From Mesorhizobium sp. CAU 1732 (GTDB taxonomy: Bacteria; Pseudomonadota; Alphaproteobacteria; Rhizobiales; Rhizobiaceae), in assembly GCF_039888675.1 (NCBI RefSeq), contig NZ_JBDQQR010000002.1:224001-288000 (forward strand): a DNA stretch of 64,000 nucleotides, written 5' to 3'. Of this stretch, positions 59,687 to 64,000 are shown piece by piece. The notes beneath the pieces were generated by a model. It had not been told where the DNA came from and searched no databases. It worked only from the letters and a program-made list of their open reading frames with translations. Position 1 is the stretch's first letter. Every line of letters begins with the position of its first letter. The position numbers were made by a program, and so were the translations under genes.

Positions 59687-60670
59687 ATGCGACGGATGCG
59701 CCTCCCCGGATTGCTGGCATGCGCGCTTGCGGCGGCAACCGGCTTCGCGCAGGCGCAGGAGACTACGCCGACCGTCGCGCCTGATGGTGGGCGCGTCACC
59801 GCACCGGATGCAGAACGCGTCGACCAGGGTCGTTTCTCCCAAAGACCCGCCGATGCCGCCTACGGGGCCTACCAGCGCGGCTACTACATCACTGCCCTGA
59901 ACATCGCGACGCCGCTTGCGATCAATGGCGACCCTGCCGCCCAGACCCTGATCGCCGAGCTGTACTCGCGCGGCATGGGCGTGCGCCAGGACATGGCCAC
60001 CGCGACGGAATGGTACGAGAAGGCCGCGGCCCAGAACGTGCCCGAGGCGATGTTCCAGCTCGCGATGATCCTGCTCGATGGCGGGCCGGAATTTCGCGAC
60101 CGGAACCGCGCCTTCGAGGTGATGGGCCGCGCCGCCGATGCCGGCAACAGCATGGCGCAGTTCAACTATGCCCAGATGATCCTGGCCCGCGAGCAGACCC
60201 CCGAAGCGCTGACCCGCGCTTTCTCCTATTATGAACAAGCCGCCGATCGCGGCCTGCCCGACGCGCAATACGCCATGGCGCAGGCGCTCCAGCACGGCGT
60301 TGCAGGCCGGGAGGTCGACATGCCGGGCGCGCGGCGCTGGCTCGAACTGGCCGCCGCGCAGAATTTCGACACGGCGCAGATCGACCTCGGCGCATGGCTG
60401 ATCGACGGCATCGGCGGGGATCGCGATTTGGAGGCGGGGTTCGGCTGGACGATGCGCGCAGCCGCTGCCGGCAATCCGGCCGCACAGAACCGCGTCGCCA
60501 AGCTCTATCGCGCGGGCATCGGCGTCGAGCCGGACTCGATCGCCGCCGCTGCATGGTATTTGCGGGCACGCCGCGTCGGCCTCGTCGATCCGCTGATGGA
60601 AGACCATCTCGCGGGCCTGACGGAAGACCAGTTGAAACAGGCTGGCGAGCAGGCAGGCGCGCTCGGCTGA
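59687..60670 (+). CDS. Secreted Sel1-repeat protein
   Basis: Exported protein of 327 residues. A signal peptide (LPGLLACALAAATGFAQA-QE) is followed by an acidic, Pro-rich stretch, then five to six Sel1-type TPR repeats of about 36 residues with the consensus A-x-x-x-L-x-x-x-Y-x-x-G: YITALNIATPLAINGDPAAQ, TLIAELYSRGMGVRQDMATA, MFQLAMILLDGGPEFRDRNR, and RVAKLYRAGIGVEPDSIAAA. It should act as a protein-protein scaffold in the periplasm. It starts 3 bp after the ThiE-like gene, so they are one operon. Confidence 0.85.
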   Translation: MRRMRLPGLLACALAAATGFAQAQETTPTVAPDGGRVTAPDAERVDQGRFSQRPADAAYGAYQRGYYITALNIATPLAINGDPAAQTLIAELYSRGMGVRQDMATATEWYEKAAAQNVPEAMFQLAMILLDGGPEFRDRNRAFEVMGRAADAGNSMAQFNYAQMILAREQTPEALTRAFSYYEQAADRGLPDAQYAMAQALQHGVAGREVDMPGARRWLELAAAQNFDTAQIDLGAWLIDGIGGDRDLEAGFGWTMRAAAAGNPAAQNRVAKLYRAGIGVEPDSIAAAAWYLRARRVGLVDPLMEDHLAGLTEDQLKQAGEQAGALG

Positions 60671-60764
60671 GCCCTCCCTTGCCTCTTTGCGCGTTTTATG
60701 GTCTTGGAGGCCGCGATGAACGCGCCCCACGCGGCGCGGCGGCAAAATATTCCGGAACCAGACA

Positions 60765-61331
60765 ATGGCTAAGATCAACGGCAACGAAATCCGTCCCGGC
60801 AACGTCATCGAACACGATGGCGGCCTTTGGGTTGCGGTCAGGACCAATGCGGTGAAGCCCGGCAAGGGCGGCGCCTACAACCAGGTCGAGCTCAAGAACC
60901 TCATCAACGGCACGAAGCTCAACGAGCGTTTCCGCTCCGCCGAGACCGTCGAGAAGGTTCGCCTCGAGCAGAAGGACTTCACCTTCCTCTACGAGCAGGG
61001 CGACGCTCTGGTGTTCATGGACGACGAGAGCTACGACCAGCTCGAACTGCTCAAGGACTTCGTCGGCGACCGCGCCGCCTTCCTTCAGGACGGCATGAAG
61101 GTCACCGTGGAACTGCACGAAGAGCGCCCGATCGGCATCTCCCTGCCCGATCACGTCACGCTGACCATCACCGAGGCCGATCCGGTCGTGAAGGGGCAGA
61201 CCGCCGCCTCGTCCTACAAGCCGGCTGTGCTTGAGAACGGCATCCGCGTTCTCGTCCCGCCCTTCATCTCGTCGGGCGAGCGCATCGTCGTCGACACCAA
61301 CGAGATCACCTACCTCCGCCGCGCCGACTAA
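60765..61331 (+). CDS. efp: Elongation factor P
   Basis: Binds between the ribosomal P and E sites and relieves stalls at polyproline stretches. It has 188 residues: KOW-like N-terminal domain ([20 protein letters not shown]), then two OB folds. The tip loop [12 protein letters not shown] carries K34, the residue that is beta-lysylated in E. coli; whether it is modified here cannot be told. The ending [15 protein letters not shown] is usual. It is 94 bp after the Sel1 gene and 32 bp before the suhB-type gene. The window holds several Pro-rich clients, such as TolA and the unknown protein at 23198. Confidence 0.97.
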   Translation: MAKINGNEIRPGNVIEHDGGLWVAVRTNAVKPGKGGAYNQVELKNLINGTKLNERFRSAETVEKVRLEQKDFTFLYEQGDALVFMDDESYDQLELLKDFVGDRAAFLQDGMKVTVELHEERPIGISLPDHVTLTITEADPVVKGQTAASSYKPAVLENGIRVLVPPFISSGERIVVDTNEITYLRRAD

Positions 61332-61363
61332 GCGCGGCCAACTGAACACGGAGTTTCGCTCGC

Positions 61364-62155
61364 ATGGCGCGTTCGGCGATCATCAATGTCATGGTGCAGA
61401 CCGCCATGAAGGCCGGCCGCTCGCTGGCGCGCGACTTCGGTGAAGTGCAGAACCTCCAGGTTTCGCTCAAAGGCCCCGGCGACTATGTCAGCCAGGCCGA
61501 CCGCAAGGCCGAGGAGATCATCTACACCGAGCTGTCGAAAGCGCGCCCCGGCTATTCCTTCCTGATGGAAGAGCGCGGCGAGGTCGAAGGCGACGACGGC
61601 CAGCATCGCTGGATCGTCGATCCGCTCGACGGCACGACCAACTTCCTGCACGGCATCCCGATCTTCGCGATCTCGATCGCGCTGGAGCGTCAGGGCCAGA
61701 TCGTCGCCGGTGTCGTCTACAATCCTGCGATGGACGAGCTCTACACCGCCGAACGTGGCGGCGGCGCATTCATGAACGATCGGCGCTTGCGCGTTGCGGC
61801 ACGCAAGAACCTGTCGGACACGGTCGTCTCGACGGGCATCCCGCATCTCGGGCGCGGCCATCATGGCCATGCCCTGATCGACCTGAAGAACGTCATGGGC
61901 GAGACGGCCGGCATCCGCCGTCTCGGCGCCGCGTCGCTCGACCTCGCATGGGTCGCGGCGGGCCGCTTCGATGGCTACTGGGAGAGCTGGCTGGCGCCGT
62001 GGGATCTCGCGGCCGGCATTCTTCTGGTGCGCGAGGCTGGCGGCTTCTGCTCCGACCGCAATGGCGGCCAGGAGATGTTCGACGACGGCTCGATCGTCGC
62101 GGGCAACGAGGCTATCCACAAGGCGCTCCTGAAGACCCTTCAGAAGCGAGCCTAG
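61364..62155 (+). CDS. suhB: Inositol monophosphatase family protein (SuhB-like)
   Basis: Mg-dependent phosphatase of 263 residues acting on inositol-1-phosphate or a similar sugar phosphate. The metal sites are present: LMEERGE (E), WIVDPLDGTTNFLHG (D-P-L-D-G-T) and the C-terminal WDLAAGILLVREAGG (D). The family also includes SuhB, which binds RNA polymerase/NusA in E. coli. It lies downstream of efp with a short gap and is likely co-transcribed. The following 251 bp up to the MotA-like gene have no gene that I can support. Confidence 0.93.
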   Translation: MARSAIINVMVQTAMKAGRSLARDFGEVQNLQVSLKGPGDYVSQADRKAEEIIYTELSKARPGYSFLMEERGEVEGDDGQHRWIVDPLDGTTNFLHGIPIFAISIALERQGQIVAGVVYNPAMDELYTAERGGGAFMNDRRLRVAARKNLSDTVVSTGIPHLGRGHHGHALIDLKNVMGETAGIRRLGAASLDLAWVAAGRFDGYWESWLAPWDLAAGILLVREAGGFCSDRNGGQEMFDDGSIVAGNEAIHKALLKTLQKRA

Positions 62156-62406
62156 GCGAACGCGCATGGTTCTCGCCGGCCGCCGCGCGGTCGGCGGACA
62201 ACAAAGCGCAGCCTTACGCAACTTTCCCGAACGCATTTCGTACCAGCATGGTAGATGCTGACCGGCGGAGTGACGCCCGGCAGGCGCTGAACCGTTTGCC
62301 GAAGGGCATTTGCGAGCCTTGCTTGCTCACGTGCGCCTTTCAATTTTGTCGCAATTCCGTTTAGAGTCGTGATCACTTTGATGCCGAAACCGATTCAGAG
62401 GCGCGC

Positions 62407-63429
62407 ATGGCATTCCTAAGAACTCTGGGAGCGGACGGTTTGACCGAGGATGCGGACTACGATCCGCGCAGCCTGTCGAGCCCTCAGGTCTTCCTCTTCT
62501 CGATGCTGATCTTCCTTGCGATCTCCGGCTTTGTGGCGGCAATCCTCTATCGGCAGATATCGTCGGCGTTCCAGACCAATCCGGGCCTGAACGGCCTGAT
62601 CCTCGGCGTGCTGGTGGTCGGCATCATCCTCGTCTTCGGCCAGGTGATCCGCCTTTTTCGCGAAATCAAATGGGTCAACTCCTTCCGCGCCGGCACCGAG
62701 GCGGGCGATCCGGTTCTGCTCGCCCCGATGAAGGCGATGCTCGGCCGCTCCTCGGCCATGTCGCTGTCGACGAATTCGATGCGGTCCATCCTCGATTCCA
62801 TCGCGACCCGCCTCGACGAAAGCCGCGACATCTCGCGCTATCTGATCGGCCTGCTCGTCTTTCTCGGCCTGTTGGGCACCTTCTGGGGCCTGCTTGGCAC
62901 CATCGGGTCGATCGGCGACACGATCCAGTCGCTCGACCCCGGCACCGGCGACACCAACGACGTGCTCAACACGCTCAAGGCCGGTCTTTCCGCGCCGCTG
63001 GCCGGCATGGGCACGGCGTTTTCGTCCTCGCTCTTCGGCCTTGCCGGTTCGCTGGTCCTCGGCTTCCTCGACCTACAGGCGGGCCGCGCGCAGACGCGGT
63101 TCTACACCGAGCTTGAAAACTGGCTCTCGACGGTCACGGACCTCGGCTCCGACTTCGCCGTCGATCCGACGAAGGCAAGCACCACGGACGAGCTCAAGGC
63201 GCTGTCCGAACGGCTCCATGCGATGCAGGAATCCGGCGGTGTTTCCAACCCCCGCATCGCGGCCTCGATGGCCACACTCGCCGACGGCATCAGCGGCCTC
63301 GTCAAGAACATGCGCTCCGAGCAGCAGCTCATGCGCGACTGGGTCGAGGCGCAGGCCAACGAGCAGAAGGCGATGCGCGTGACGCTCGACAAGCTCGCAG
63401 ACGCCATCCGCAAGCAGGAGAAGCACTGA
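62407..63429 (+). CDS. MotA/TolQ/ExbB-type proton channel-like membrane protein
   Basis: Inner-membrane protein of 340 residues. Hydrophobic helices lie at about residues 28-47, 58-80, 146-168 and 205-225, and the family motif of the second half is LIGLLVFLGLLGTFWGLLGT and APLAGMGTAFSSSLFGLAGSL. The N-terminal 25 residues are polar and the last 100 residues are helical, with MQESGGVSNPRIAASMA and KAMRVTLDKLADAIRKQEKH. It pairs with the next gene (1 bp between), an OmpA/MotB-like protein. No other flagellar genes are near, so it is more likely a cell-envelope motor like Tol or ExbBD than the flagellar stator. Confidence 0.8.
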   Translation: MAFLRTLGADGLTEDADYDPRSLSSPQVFLFSMLIFLAISGFVAAILYRQISSAFQTNPGLNGLILGVLVVGIILVFGQVIRLFREIKWVNSFRAGTEAGDPVLLAPMKAMLGRSSAMSLSTNSMRSILDSIATRLDESRDISRYLIGLLVFLGLLGTFWGLLGTIGSIGDTIQSLDPGTGDTNDVLNTLKAGLSAPLAGMGTAFSSSLFGLAGSLVLGFLDLQAGRAQTRFYTELENWLSTVTDLGSDFAVDPTKASTTDELKALSERLHAMQESGGVSNPRIAASMATLADGISGLVKNMRSEQQLMRDWVEAQANEQKAMRVTLDKLADAIRKQEKH

Positions 63430-63430
63430 G

Positions 63431-64000
63431 ATGGCGCTCGCCCGTGGGCGCAGAAGCCAGCGCACGGTCGATTACTGGCCGGGGTTCGTCGACGCGCTGT
63501 CGACGCTCCTGCTGGCGATCATGTTCCTGCTGTCGGTCTTCGTGCTCGCCCAGTTCCTGCTCTCACAGGAGATCACGGGCCGCGATCAGGTCCTCAACCG
63601 GCTGAACTCCCAGATCAACGAATTGACGCAGCTCCTCGCGCTCGAACAGTCGAGCACGCAGGACCTCGAGGATGCGCTGTCGAACATGCGCGCCTCGCTG
63701 TCGGTCGCCGAGAGCGAGCGGTCCAGGCTGGAGCAATTGCTGGCGTCCGGCCAGGGCGCGGGCGCGGAGGCCGAGGCCCGCGCCGGCGAATTGTCTGGCC
63801 GGCTCGATGACGAGCGCCAGATCAGCCAGCGCGCGCTCAGTCAGGTCGAGCTGCTGAACCAGCAGATCGCGGCACTGCGCAGCCAGATCGGCGCGCTCGA
63901 ATCCGCGCTCGAAGTGTCCGAGGCGCGCGACCGCGACTCCAACATCAAGATCGCCGATCTCGGCCGCCGCCTGAACGTCGCTCTCGCCCAGCGCGTGCAG
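63431..64000 (+). CDS. OmpA/MotB-like envelope protein, N-terminal part (cut by window end)
   Basis: Partner of the MotA-like gene; only the first 190 codons are inside the window. Seen: an N-terminal RTVDYWPGFVDALSTLLLAI, then one helix (LLLAIMFLLSVFVLAQFLL, about residues 29-47) that has the MotB/TolR-like F-V-D-A-L-S-T-L-L-L-A entry, then a coiled coil (LNRLNSQINELTQLLALEQS, LEDALSNMRASLSVAESERS, LDDERQISQRALSQVELLNQ). A C-terminal OmpA peptidoglycan-binding domain is expected past the edge; it is not seen. It starts 1 bp after the upstream stop. Confidence 0.8.
   Translation, partial: MALARGRRSQRTVDYWPGFVDALSTLLLAIMFLLSVFVLAQFLLSQEITGRDQVLNRLNSQINELTQLLALEQSSTQDLEDALSNMRASLSVAESERSRLEQLLASGQGAGAEAEARAGELSGRLDDERQISQRALSQVELLNQQIAALRSQIGALESALEVSEARDRDSNIKIADLGRRLNVALAQRVQ

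Noticed and set aside
58957..60865. Long minus-strand frame opposite the ThiE-like and Sel1 genes
   Set aside because: It covers two plus-strand genes with clear signal peptide, fold and spacing, and the reverse protein is Arg/Gly/His rich without domains.

Overview
The window is GC-rich chromosomal DNA of an alphaproteobacterium, almost certainly of the Hyphomicrobiales (Rhizobiales). The grounds are an RpoH heat-shock sigma next to an RluA-type pseudouridine synthase, the order ruvC-ruvA-ruvB-ybgC-tolQRAB-pal-cpoB-tilS-ftsH, a DUF1465/RcdA gene, a serC leader-like RNA, two Omp25/31-like outer-membrane proteins, TTAA-N7-TTAA sites that match the CtrA consensus, and two palindromic repeats of the AAAGTGG...CCGGT type common in rhizobia. 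The genus cannot be fixed from the sequence alone. No insertion sequence, prophage or CRISPR array was seen.

Layout. 1-4191: a xylose-type ABC importer (ATPase cut by the window edge, permease, binding protein) diverging from a ROK repressor, with a 23-bp perfect palindrome between them. 4196-7128: two secreted proteins, a CRTAC1-type VCBS/ASPIC-UnbV protein and a vanadium-dependent haloperoxidase-type enzyme. 7225-13525: phosphate regulon pstSCAB-phoU-phoB behind a clear Pho box. 13593-17801: a hybrid sensor kinase with six PAS domains in the place where phoR might be expected. 17903-19698: sugar transferase and O-antigen ligase-like polymerase. 19915-19989: tRNA-Glu(CTC). 20083-26185: VOC protein, small membrane protein, rluD-like, rpoH, a large membrane-anchored unknown and purA. 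26393-33531: EamA exporter, PQQ glucose dehydrogenase, a FitAB-type toxin-antitoxin pair, serA and serC with a leader RNA. 33716-35720: small HTH protein and two outer-membrane beta-barrels, each barrel behind a CtrA-type box. 35931-54532: a long minus-strand housekeeping block (ruvCAB, GNAT, ybgC, tol-pal, tilS, ftsH, glmM) carrying three insertions: a VapBC-type module between ruvC and ruvA, a second between ruvA and ruvB, and a beta-helix/diheme-cytochrome/TetR island between ftsH and glmM. 54684-58854: two TauE/SafE permeases flanking rcdA and an acyl-CoA synthetase, with a probable small RNA gene in the 384-bp gap between the last two. 59036-64000: ThiE-like protein, Sel1 protein, efp, suhB-type phosphatase and a MotA/ExbB-like plus OmpA/MotB-like pair cut by the window end.

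Most promising leads. (1) A probable CtrA-driven small RNA at about 56178-56275, bounded by its own box and terminator and lying directly upstream of rcdA, whose promoter also has a CtrA box; the same box precedes two outer-membrane genes, and weaker versions precede tolQ and the PAS kinase. (2) Two toxin-antitoxin modules, each with its own inverted-repeat operator, inside the ruvCAB repair operon, one joined to ruvB by a GTGA overlap. (3) The TetR/beta-helix/diheme-cytochrome island with a palindromic operator.
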